Origin: a virus
Length of the DNA: 26,578 bases
Reading direction: 5' to 3' (one strand)
Virus record (IMG/VR): IMGVR_UViG_3300027730_000121
Coordinates: 1-26,578 of that record
Shown here: one piece after another, positions 1 through 6,888 of the stretch
How positions within the stretch are numbered: the first letter of the stretch is position 1
Layout of the letters: each line of letters opens with the position of its first letter
The notes under the pieces: generated by a model
The model's database searches: none
Told to the model about the DNA's origin: nothing
The model's input: only the letters and a program-made list of their open reading frames with translations
Position numbers and translations under genes: made by a program

Positions 1-687
1 AAAAATACTGATTTTTCTTTTACAGTTATTGATCATCCAATGAAACAAATAGTAAATCTTTATTATTATTTTAAAGCAGGGGTTAAAGAAATCAAAGAAC
101 TTAATGATCTAAAAAATGCAGATCCTCAATTAAGAAAACCTTTAACAAAAGAATATTCAAAAAATAAAAATAATTTATCAAAAATTAATGGTATATTAGC
201 AAATATGAATTACTATTCATGTTTTCAAAAAAAATATTTCAATAAAGAAGAAGAAGAATCAAGACAAGAAGTTTTAAATTTTTATAAAGGGGTAACGAAG
301 TACAGCATAATATTAATAGAATCAATTCAAGATCATTTAGAAAGTTTAGAAAAATGGATAGATTTTATTATAGAGACAAAAGGTAAAATTAAAATAAAAA
401 ATATTCATCCAGATATAAAAAATGAAGTGCACATTAATGAAATTTTTTTTCATTGTAATAAATTATATAAAAATCACGACTATTACGGGATCATGGATTC
501 AAGAGAAAATCTTTTAAAATCTGTTGAAAAAATAAACGAATTAAATAAAAGTACGAATTTAATATATGATGGAGATTATTCTTTTACATGGAAAGATTTC
601 CCAATTCATGAATATAGAAAAAATGAATTAGAAAAAGTTCTTGAAGAGGATATTGATTTTTTTAAAAAGAAAAAAGAATTATTATAA
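1..687 (+). CDS. Conserved-looking phage protein of unknown function, 5' end outside window
   Basis: I do not recognise this protein. The frame is already open at base 1, and the 13 codons before the first ATG (base 40) are coding-like. That ATG has no Shine-Dalgarno site, so the true start is probably left of the window and the gene is partial. The visible part, about 228 residues, is rich in Lys, Asn and Glu, looks mostly helical and soluble, and has no signal peptide or membrane segment. It ends in a basic run after a conserved-looking stretch (SFTWKDFPIHEY). The stop lies 4 bases before the nuclease gene, so the two are probably co-transcribed. The replication-gene neighbourhood suggests a role in DNA metabolism, by position only. 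Confidence 0.6.
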   Translation, partial: KNTDFSFTVIDHPMKQIVNLYYYFKAGVKEIKELNDLKNADPQLRKPLTKEYSKNKNNLSKINGILANMNYYSCFQKKYFNKEEEESRQEVLNFYKGVTKYSIILIESIQDHLESLEKWIDFIIETKGKIKIKNIHPDIKNEVHINEIFFHCNKLYKNHDYYGIMDSRENLLKSVEKINELNKSTNLIYDGDYSFTWKDFPIHEYRKNELEKVLEEDIDFFKKKKELL

Positions 688-691
688 AAAT

Positions 692-1636
692 ATGAGCGAA
701 AAAAAGATTTTATCTGCATCCAAAATTAAAACTTTAGAAACTTGTTCTTGGGTTTATTGGAATAATTACCATACTAAAGTACCTCAATCTCAAAACGATG
801 GAGCATTAAGAGGCACGATATGTCATACAGTTTTTGAATTACTACTAAAAGAAAGACATAAGAGACATTATGATATAATTATTAAAAACAATTCAATTAA
901 CGGTAGCAAAGGTATATCGAAATTAGTTAAAAAATCATCATTTAAAGTTGGACTTACTGAATCTAATTATGAGCTATTAGATCAAATGATACTAGTCGGC
1001 CTTAAAGAAGATTTTTTTGGGAAAAATGGAAAGATAGTAGAGCCAGAATACGCCTTTAATATTCAAAATGATAAACCTAAATACCATATTCGTGGGTTCA
1101 TGGATAAGCCCATTAAAATCAAAAAAGAAATGCATATAATCGACTACAAGAGCTCTAAATACAAATTCCGAGGAGATGAGCTAGAAGCAAATATTCAAGC
1201 GATGATGTACAGCCTAGCAAGTAAAAAACTTTGGCCTAAATTAAAGCCTATCATCAAATTTCTTTTTCTTAGGTTTCCTAAAAAACCCACTCAAGAACTT
1301 TCATTCACCGATGACCAAATTAAAGGATTTGAACATTATTTAGAACATATAAACGATTATATAAATAGTTTTGATGAGAATAGCGCAAAAGCTAATTTTG
1401 CAATAGATAACCAAAAGAATAAATGGATGTGCAGTATAGGGTCTTGGGTTTGCCCATATAAAAACTCTTATGACTATTATGTTAAAATAAACGCTTGTGG
1501 AGAAATAATAGAAACCAGTCTAAAGAATGATTTTAAAAATATTGATGGATTCAAAATAGAAACTAGAAATTATAATGGATGCCCAAAATTCAATAATAAA
1601 CAAGAGAGCTCAAAGAAAGATAGTTTTTTAGATTGA
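692..1636 (+). CDS. Cas4/RecB-type PD-(D/E)XK nuclease
   Basis: A 314-residue protein with the motif order of the RecB/Cas4 branch of PD-(D/E)XK exonucleases. H45 lies in RGTICHTVFEL, E117/E119 follow, D138 is in GFMDKP, D151 and K153 are in the IIDYKSS core, and Q169xxxY173 is the family's QxxxY motif. C18 near the N-terminus plus C247, C254, C269 and C297 near the C-terminus could hold an iron-sulfur cluster as in Cas4/AddB, although the spacing is not the textbook one. I chose the ATG at 692. A TTG at 641 in the same frame would overlap the previous gene and add 17 unlikely basic residues. Such enzymes process DNA ends in phage recombination or replication. No cas1 or CRISPR is nearby, so an adaptation role is unlikely. 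Confidence 0.8.
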   Translation: MSEKKILSASKIKTLETCSWVYWNNYHTKVPQSQNDGALRGTICHTVFELLLKERHKRHYDIIIKNNSINGSKGISKLVKKSSFKVGLTESNYELLDQMILVGLKEDFFGKNGKIVEPEYAFNIQNDKPKYHIRGFMDKPIKIKKEMHIIDYKSSKYKFRGDELEANIQAMMYSLASKKLWPKLKPIIKFLFLRFPKKPTQELSFTDDQIKGFEHYLEHINDYINSFDENSAKANFAIDNQKNKWMCSIGSWVCPYKNSYDYYVKINACGEIIETSLKNDFKNIDGFKIETRNYNGCPKFNNKQESSKKDSFLD

Positions 1637-1668
1637 TTTTTTAGAGAATTGCTGTTAAGCTAATATAG

Positions 1669-2418
1669 ATGATACCGCTATTTAAATCTCACTATTCTTT
1701 AGGAAGATCTATTTTGACCCTTGAAGATAAAGATGAAAAAGATGATTATCCAGACTCTATTATCCAAATTTGCAAAGAGAATAAAATGAAAGAGCTTTAT
1801 CTAGTAGAAGATAATATGTCTTCATTTCTTGAGGCTTATTCTAATTGTCGCAAAAATAATATCAAATTAAATTATGGATTAAGGATATCTGTTACTGAAT
1901 CAATGAGTGATAAATCTGAAGAATCAAAAGCCAAGTCGTCAAAGATAATCTTATTCTTTAAAAATAAAAAAGGATATCAACAATTAACAAAACTTTATAG
2001 TATAGCAGCCAAAGAGGGTTTTTATTACGAGCCACGATTAGATTACGAAACAATTTCTAAAAATTGGACTGACGATTTAATTCTATGCATCCCTTTTTAC
2101 GATTCTTTTATATTTAATAATACCCTTAAAAATAGTCTTTGTATTCCTCAGTTTGATTTTACGAAGCCTATATTCTTTATAGAAGATAATGACCTACCAT
2201 TTGATTCATTAGTAAAACAAAAAGCTTTATCCTTCGCAGAGAAGAATAATCTAAAAATATATAAAGTACAAAGCGTCTTCTACAAAGAAAGAAAAGACTT
2301 TAAAGCCTACTTAACTTTTAGGTGCATTAACAATAGAAGCATTTTAAATAAACCTAATTTAGATCATATGTCTAGTGATGAATTTTGCTTTGAAAGTTGG
2401 AAAAATGAAAACTCTTGA
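1669..2418 (+). CDS. DNA polymerase III alpha, split N-terminal part (PHP domain)
   Basis: This 249-residue protein matches only the PHP domain that opens bacterial DnaE. The N-terminus (PLFKSHYSLGRS) corresponds to the family's H-x-H...YS start, followed by the LVEDN strand, YGLRISV, NKKGYQQLTKLYS and the EPRLDYETISKNW segment. It ends at FESWKNENS, about where DnaE leaves the PHP domain and enters the helix before the LPxF motif. The polymerase core is in the gene at 3716-6310, so this looks like a genuine split subunit and not a remnant; both parts are open and well preserved. The first metal-binding His pair appears incomplete (only H8 is obvious), so the PHP site is probably structural. 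No Shine-Dalgarno site precedes the ATG. The two parts presumably associate into one enzyme. Confidence 0.8.
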   Translation: MIPLFKSHYSLGRSILTLEDKDEKDDYPDSIIQICKENKMKELYLVEDNMSSFLEAYSNCRKNNIKLNYGLRISVTESMSDKSEESKAKSSKIILFFKNKKGYQQLTKLYSIAAKEGFYYEPRLDYETISKNWTDDLILCIPFYDSFIFNNTLKNSLCIPQFDFTKPIFFIEDNDLPFDSLVKQKALSFAEKNNLKIYKVQSVFYKERKDFKAYLTFRCINNRSILNKPNLDHMSSDEFCFESWKNENS

Positions 2419-2863
2419 GAAAAAAGTAAATAATTTTGGTGGAAAAACTCGCCAAAGAAACGATAGAGAAGACAGACTAATAGATTATAGGCTATGGAAA
2501 TATAAATTAAATAAACTCTACACGACAGATGTAGATCAGATCGAATGGAGAATTATTGATAACCAAATGAAACCAGTTGCAGTTTTAGAAATGACTCGCA
2601 TAGATGATGATTATATTCCTGGGCCAAATTACTTTAAAGCTATTATTAATAGATTTGAAACGAGAGATACTCAAAAATACACAATAACGCATGTAGCTAA
2701 TTGTCTTAACGTCGATGTATATATTGTTGCTTTTTTAAAAAATTTAAGTTACTATATGATATACAACTTATCTAAGGGAGGCAACTGGGAAAAATATAAT
2801 GAGTATCAATACATTAACTGGCTACAAAACTTAGGGCAACAACCAGATCCTTTCGATTTTTAA
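2405..2863 (+). CDS. Small protein of unknown function, possibly nuclease-like, inside the split polymerase
   Basis: A 152-residue soluble protein I cannot name with certainty. It starts with a basic segment, then has DYRLWKYKLN, a pair of strands DQIEWRIID...KPVAVLEMTRID, and a predicted alpha/beta tail ending in PDPFDF. The pattern Asp-x-Ile-Glu followed by a hydrophobic strand ending in E-x-T is reminiscent of compact restriction-endonuclease-like folds, but the usual catalytic Lys is not evident, so this is only a suggestion. I chose the ATG at 2405, which overlaps the PHP gene by 14 bases. Upstream in-frame starts at 2375 and 2378 would run through conserved PHP codons. It ends one base before the exonuclease start, implying translational coupling and a shared role in replication. 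Confidence 0.6.
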   Translation: MKTLEKKVNNFGGKTRQRNDREDRLIDYRLWKYKLNKLYTTDVDQIEWRIIDNQMKPVAVLEMTRIDDDYIPGPNYFKAIINRFETRDTQKYTITHVANCLNVDVYIVAFLKNLSYYMIYNLSKGGNWEKYNEYQYINWLQNLGQQPDPFDF

Positions 2864-2864
2864 T

Positions 2865-3503
2865 ATGGACGAACATCTTTTAAGATACAACAAAAACAAG
2901 ACTATCGTTTTTATAGATTGCGAGACTCTTAATCTTTGTCTTAATTTTTGTCATAATATTCCTTGGCAAATAGCAATGATAAAAGTTAAAGGAGACAAGA
3001 AGGTAGATCAGAAAAATTTTTATCTAAAATGGGATACAGATTTAAAGATAAGCGAAGACGCAGCGAGAATCACAAGATACGATCATAGAAAAGTTCAAAA
3101 AGAAGGATATGACCCTAAAGAAGTATTTCCTACTATAAAAGATTGGCTTGATAATGCAGATTATATAATTGGACATAACATTTTAGGATTTGACATTTAT
3201 CTTATAAAAGAATATTATAAAACAATGGAATCTAATTGGAAAGGCCTAATGAATAAAATTATAGATACTAATGCTGTGGCGAGAGGCATAAAATATAATT
3301 CTATTTATACGCCTAAAGATAATTTACTTGAATATCAATATAAAATTCTTAATACCAGAAAGAAAAACGTTAAAAGCTCTTTAACTTTCTTGGGTAAAGA
3401 GAACGGCATAGAGCATGATTACGAAAGTCTTCATGATGCTATAAACGATCTTGACTTAAATTTAAAAGTATGGAACAAATTGAAATGGCAGATAGAGGTA
3501 TAA
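2865..3503 (+). CDS. DnaQ-like DEDDh 3'-5' exonuclease (probable proofreading subunit)
   Basis: A 212-residue exonuclease with all three Exo motifs of the DEDDh class. Exo I is FIDCETL (D18, E20), Exo II is GHNILGFD (D110), and Exo III is HDAINDLD (H190, D195). The fold resembles the epsilon subunit of DNA polymerase III, which removes mispaired 3' ends. Its gene lies between the two halves of the polymerase, which strongly suggests it proofreads for that enzyme. It starts one base after the previous stop and ends one base before the next start, so translation is tightly coupled. I see no obvious beta-clamp-binding motif of the QxxLF type. Other DEDDh roles such as RNA trimming are possible but less likely here. 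Confidence 0.88.
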   Translation: MDEHLLRYNKNKTIVFIDCETLNLCLNFCHNIPWQIAMIKVKGDKKVDQKNFYLKWDTDLKISEDAARITRYDHRKVQKEGYDPKEVFPTIKDWLDNADYIIGHNILGFDIYLIKEYYKTMESNWKGLMNKIIDTNAVARGIKYNSIYTPKDNLLEYQYKILNTRKKNVKSSLTFLGKENGIEHDYESLHDAINDLDLNLKVWNKLKWQIEV

Positions 3504-3504
3504 A

Positions 3505-3732
3505 ATGGCTTCACTAGATAATGTTTATGATACGATACAGAAGCTAGAAGATTATGGCATAGAATATCTTCTTATAACTATAGAAAAGGGCAAGAAGAAA
3601 GGCAAGGCTGATGTATTTTATAGCTTAAAAGACAGAGCCTCTATGAAAATCTTAGCAAGAGGGCTACACGTTTTTAACGAAGAAATAGATAAAATTGAAA
3701 AAGAACAACAAGAAGATGAAAACGAAGACTAA
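3505..3732 (+). CDS. Small acidic-tailed protein of unknown function
   Basis: A 75-residue protein I do not recognise. The N-terminal half looks like a helix-strand unit (DNVYDTIQKLEDYGIEYLLITIEKG), followed by a basic turn (KGKKKGKAD), a second strand-helix unit, and a very acidic tail (EKEQQEDENED). It has no membrane segment. The ATG is preceded by a GAGGT stretch about 7 bases upstream, one of the clearer ribosome sites in this region. Its last 17 bases overlap the start of the polymerase core gene. The position between exonuclease and polymerase core suggests an accessory factor, perhaps a linker between the split subunits; this is inference from context. Confidence 0.55.
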   Translation: MASLDNVYDTIQKLEDYGIEYLLITIEKGKKKGKADVFYSLKDRASMKILARGLHVFNEEIDKIEKEQQEDENED

Positions 3733-6310
3733 TAATTATTCCGACACCAAAGAGTTTTCGGACAACTTCGAAACAATAGAGCTAGATATTCATGGAGTTA
3801 GATTACCTGAGTTTGAAATTGATTTGGCCTCTAAAAGACATCTAGGAATAAGTGAAGATTCATCGAATTATGAATTTTTAAGAGCCTTAGCGTTAAACGG
3901 ATTTAAAACTTTAAATATAAATAAAACGGATAAGGATTATAAGAAGTATATTGACAGAGCAAAGCATGAATTAGATACGTTAAAAGAGTTAGGATTCATT
4001 GATTATATATTGTTAGTATGGGATGTCATTCATTTCTGTAAAACTAGTGATATTCCAGTAGGTTTAGGTAGAGGTTCAGCTGCTGGATCTTTGATATTAT
4101 ACTTGGTAGGAGTTACTAGGATCGATCCAGTCAAATATGACCTCTATTTCGAAAGATTTATATCCAAGATTCGTGCTAAAAAGCAGGTTATTGATGGGGT
4201 AACGTATCTAGATGGTAGTTTAATGTGTGATGTAGATTTAGATATTTGTTATTATAATCGTCAAAAAGTACTCCAATATCTAGAGAATAAATTCAAAGGT
4301 AAGACTAGTAAGATATTAACCTTTAATAGTTTAAGTGGAAAGTTGCTTATTAAAGAGTGCGGTAAAATAGTTACTGAAAAACCAGAGCAAGAAATGACAA
4401 TGATCTCTTCTTTAATTCCTAAGACCTATGGCCAAGTTAAAGATATTTCAGAAGCTTACAAAGAAGTTGAGCAGTTTAAAGATTGGTGCGATCAAAACAA
4501 AGAAGCGTATCAAATTGCTCTTAAATTAAGAGATTTAATTAAGAATAAAGGAGTTCATCCTTCTGGCGTATTACTTTCTTATTATGATCTAGAAACAATA
4601 TGTCCAACAGAATTTTCTTCAGATAAAGAAGTAGTATCTAGTTTTGATATGAACTGGGCAAGTGTTTTTAATATAAAGTTAGATATCCTTGGTTTAAGAA
4701 GCGTTTCTGTAGTCGATAATGTTTGTAAGAGCATTAATATAAAAATAGAAGATATTGATTTAAATCATGAATCTATTTATAGAAATTTACAAGAATTGAA
4801 ATCTCCACATGGTTTATTCCAAATTGAAGCAGAAACTAATTTTAGAGTATGCCAAAAAGTTAAACCAAAAAATCTAGAAGAGCTTAGTGGTGTGCTTGCT
4901 TTAGCTAGACCTGGCGCACTTCAATTCGTAGATAAATATGCTGCTCATACAAATTATCAGCAATCAGAAAGTATTCATCCGTTCTTTGATGAAATTTTAA
5001 AAGAAACTGGCGGAGTAGCTTTATATCAAGAGCAATTAATGAAAATGGCTCATAAGATTGGCTTTACTTTAGATGAAGCAGAAATCTTAAGAAGAATTGT
5101 AGGCAAAAAGAAAACTGAAGAGATTAAAGCTTGGCAACAAAAGATCGAACAAAAATGCAAAGAAAATAAAATTCCAAAAGAAGTCAGCGAAATTCTATGG
5201 AAGATTCTTGAAGACTCTGCGAACTACTCTTTTAATAAATCACATTCTATAGCTTACGCAGGATTAGCAGCGATTACAATTTATCTTAAATTTAATTATC
5301 CTCAACAATTCTTTTTATCATTATTGAAAATGAGCAGGAATGAGCCAGACCCAATTGGAGAGATTTCTAAGATCCAAAAAGAAATGCATAATTTTGGAAT
5401 TAAACTACTTCCTCCACATATTATCAAATCAGAAATGGATTTCTCAATCGAAGATAAGGATATTAGATTTGGCTTATTATCAATCAAAGGAATTAGTGAT
5501 AAATCAATAGAAAAGTTAAATAGCTTCAGAAATAAATACTCTAATAAATTTGAAATATTTGAAGCTGCCGAAGAAGCTGGGTTAAATATTGGAGCATTAT
5601 CTGCATTAATTCAAGCTGGAGCACTTAGCGGCTTTAATCAATCAAGAAGCAAAATAGTATTAGAAGTTCAATTATGGAATATGTTAACATCTAAAGAGAA
5701 AAAATACGCTATATCATTTGCAGATAAATTCGATTATGATCTAATTAAAATCATTAAACATCTTAATAAATTCACAGATGAGAAAAATAAAGTAGTTATT
5801 AAAGATAACAGACTGGATACTATTAAAGAAAAGTATTCACCATATTTAAGCATATATGAACAAAACAATAAAAGCGAAAGCTTCGCAAATTGGTATTATG
5901 AAAAGAAACTTTTAGGATATACTTATAATAAAAATCTAAAAGATATCTTCGCTGAAAAAAGAGAAAATCTTAAATATATATCTGACATATTAGATGAGCC
6001 AGTAAACTCTAAAGTAGCTTTGGTCGGCCAGATAGACGAAGTTTTCTCTGGTATATCTAAAAATGCGAAAAAGACAAGATATGTCAGATTAAAGATATCA
6101 GACGAAACAAGCACAATTAGCGCATTAATATTTAATGATAATATTGAAACAAACAAACTGTTAAACGATAGGAATTTTGAAGAAGGAAACATTGTTATCG
6201 TCAAAGGCTCCAAAAGAGACGATTGTATATTTGGGGACTTAATAGCTATCCAAGATCATGAGATTTATATGAAATTAAATGATTTAAAAAAGATAGATAA
6301 AAATAGTTGA
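3716..6310 (+). CDS. DNA polymerase III alpha, split catalytic part (palm, thumb, fingers, OB)
   Basis: This 864-residue protein is a C-family DNA polymerase lacking the PHP domain. In order: LPEF (30-33), the GRGSAAGS motif (118-125), catalytic CDVDLDI with D172, D174 and D176, HPSGV (281-285), the third palm acid D323 in KLDILGL, HGLFQIE, ARPG, YQEQLMKMA (from 437), RRIVGKKK and NYSFNKSHS (503-511). A helix-hairpin-helix region and an OB-fold domain (about 764-850) follow. The C-terminal tau-binding domain seems to be missing, and no clear clamp-binding peptide is seen. The ATG at 3716 is chosen. A TTG at 3695 would extend it by seven Lys/Asn-rich residues. With the 249-residue PHP part the total is about 1,110 residues, near a whole DnaE. 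The stop codon overlaps the next gene's -35 box. Confidence 0.93.
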   Translation: MKTKTNNYSDTKEFSDNFETIELDIHGVRLPEFEIDLASKRHLGISEDSSNYEFLRALALNGFKTLNINKTDKDYKKYIDRAKHELDTLKELGFIDYILLVWDVIHFCKTSDIPVGLGRGSAAGSLILYLVGVTRIDPVKYDLYFERFISKIRAKKQVIDGVTYLDGSLMCDVDLDICYYNRQKVLQYLENKFKGKTSKILTFNSLSGKLLIKECGKIVTEKPEQEMTMISSLIPKTYGQVKDISEAYKEVEQFKDWCDQNKEAYQIALKLRDLIKNKGVHPSGVLLSYYDLETICPTEFSSDKEVVSSFDMNWASVFNIKLDILGLRSVSVVDNVCKSINIKIEDIDLNHESIYRNLQELKSPHGLFQIEAETNFRVCQKVKPKNLEELSGVLALARPGALQFVDKYAAHTNYQQSESIHPFFDEILKETGGVALYQEQLMKMAHKIGFTLDEAEILRRIVGKKKTEEIKAWQQKIEQKCKENKIPKEVSEILWKILEDSANYSFNKSHSIAYAGLAAITIYLKFNYPQQFFLSLLKMSRNEPDPIGEISKIQKEMHNFGIKLLPPHIIKSEMDFSIEDKDIRFGLLSIKGISDKSIEKLNSFRNKYSNKFEIFEAAEEAGLNIGALSALIQAGALSGFNQSRSKIVLEVQLWNMLTSKEKKYAISFADKFDYDLIKIIKHLNKFTDEKNKVVIKDNRLDTIKEKYSPYLSIYEQNNKSESFANWYYEKKLLGYTYNKNLKDIFAEKRENLKYISDILDEPVNSKVALVGQIDEVFSGISKNAKKTRYVRLKISDETSTISALIFNDNIETNKLLNDRNFEEGNIVIVKGSKRDDCIFGDLIAIQDHEIYMKLNDLKKIDKNS

Positions 6311-6335
6311 CTTTTAACTATATTCTAGTTATCAT
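6307..6335 (+). promoter_or_regulatory. Sigma70-like promoter with near-leaderless start
   Basis: The -35 box TTGACT (6307-6312) and -10 box TATCAT (6330-6335) are separated by exactly 17 bases. The ATG of the next gene is at 6344, only 8 bases after the -10 box, so transcription should begin within about two bases of the start codon. No Shine-Dalgarno site fits in between. The -35 box overlaps the polymerase stop codon. The same arrangement recurs at 9947-9975, with the shared string TATCATTAT. Confidence 0.65.
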
Positions 6336-6343
6336 TATCTAAT

Positions 6344-6886
6344 ATGATATCATTTTATAAACCAAATAGTAAAAACACAGGCACAGCTTGTAGTTTTAGC
6401 GTAAATTCAAAAGAGGGTTCAATTTGGAGCTCTTTGATTAAACAAAGCTCATGGAATGAAGGAACAAAAACTGGTTCATTTTCCGCAAACAAAGATAATC
6501 CACAAAAAAGTGCCAAAATTAAGTTCTCGATAACTGAAGCAGCGGGTCTGTTGGAAACCTTAGATAAAAATATAGAATTTTCTGCTTACCATTCTTCCGA
6601 CAAACAGATAACGAAAATTAAACTTTCTCCTTATATTAAAGACGATAAACAGGTAGGATTTTCTTATAGCGTTAATAAAGAGAGCAAGGAAAACATAGAG
6701 AACAAACAGTCGTTTCTGCTCGGTTTTTATTTTAGTGAAGCTAGACTCTTAAAAGAATTTTTAGCGCATTCTTTGCAATCTATATTCAAGACTCAAGAAG
6801 TAGAGGCGATTAAAAAATTTAAAAATCCAAAACCTAATCAAGAATCGACTAAAACTCTCCCAGAAGAAGATAGCGAGCTTTGGTAA
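6344..6886 (+). CDS. Putative single-stranded DNA-binding protein
   Basis: A 180-residue protein, tentatively an ssDNA-binding protein. The first 125 residues are rich in beta strands with aromatic and basic residues (ISFYKPNSKNTGTACSFSV, SLIKQSSWNEG, KIKFSITEAAGLLETL). This is followed by a helical segment with FLLGFYFSEARLLKEFLAHSLQSIF and a flexible Pro/Asn tail. It ends in an acidic tip with a terminal aromatic residue (PEEDSELW), which recalls the acidic tip bacterial and phage SSBs use to recruit partners. It sits directly after the replicative polymerase and has its own promoter. I do not see the classic OB-fold SSB signature, so a PC4-like or unrelated fold is possible. It ends just before the glycosyltransferase start. 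Confidence 0.4.
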   Translation: MISFYKPNSKNTGTACSFSVNSKEGSIWSSLIKQSSWNEGTKTGSFSANKDNPQKSAKIKFSITEAAGLLETLDKNIEFSAYHSSDKQITKIKLSPYIKDDKQVGFSYSVNKESKENIENKQSFLLGFYFSEARLLKEFLAHSLQSIFKTQEVEAIKKFKNPKPNQESTKTLPEEDSELW

Positions 6887-6888
6887 TC

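Noticed and set aside
641-691. TTG-initiated 17-residue extension of the Cas4-like nuclease
   Set aside because: It overlaps the preceding gene and adds only Lys-rich out-of-frame sequence; the ATG at 692 fits the conserved N-terminus.
1639-1668. Promoter before the PHP gene
   Set aside because: TTGATT and TAATAT are present but 22 bases apart, which is too far for a standard promoter.
3695-3715. TTG start for the polymerase core
   Set aside because: It adds seven Lys/Asn residues from an overlapping frame; the ATG at 3716 is better.
2401-3725. ATGAAAAC present at both edges of the insert in the polymerase, as a target-site duplication
   Set aside because: Eight bases in such AT-rich sequence is easily chance, and joining at the repeat does not restore one frame.
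1669-6310. Split intein or intron as the cause of the polymerase split
   Set aside because: No intein-type Cys/Ser start or His-Asn end is present at the break, and the intervening sequence is fully occupied by ordinary genes.
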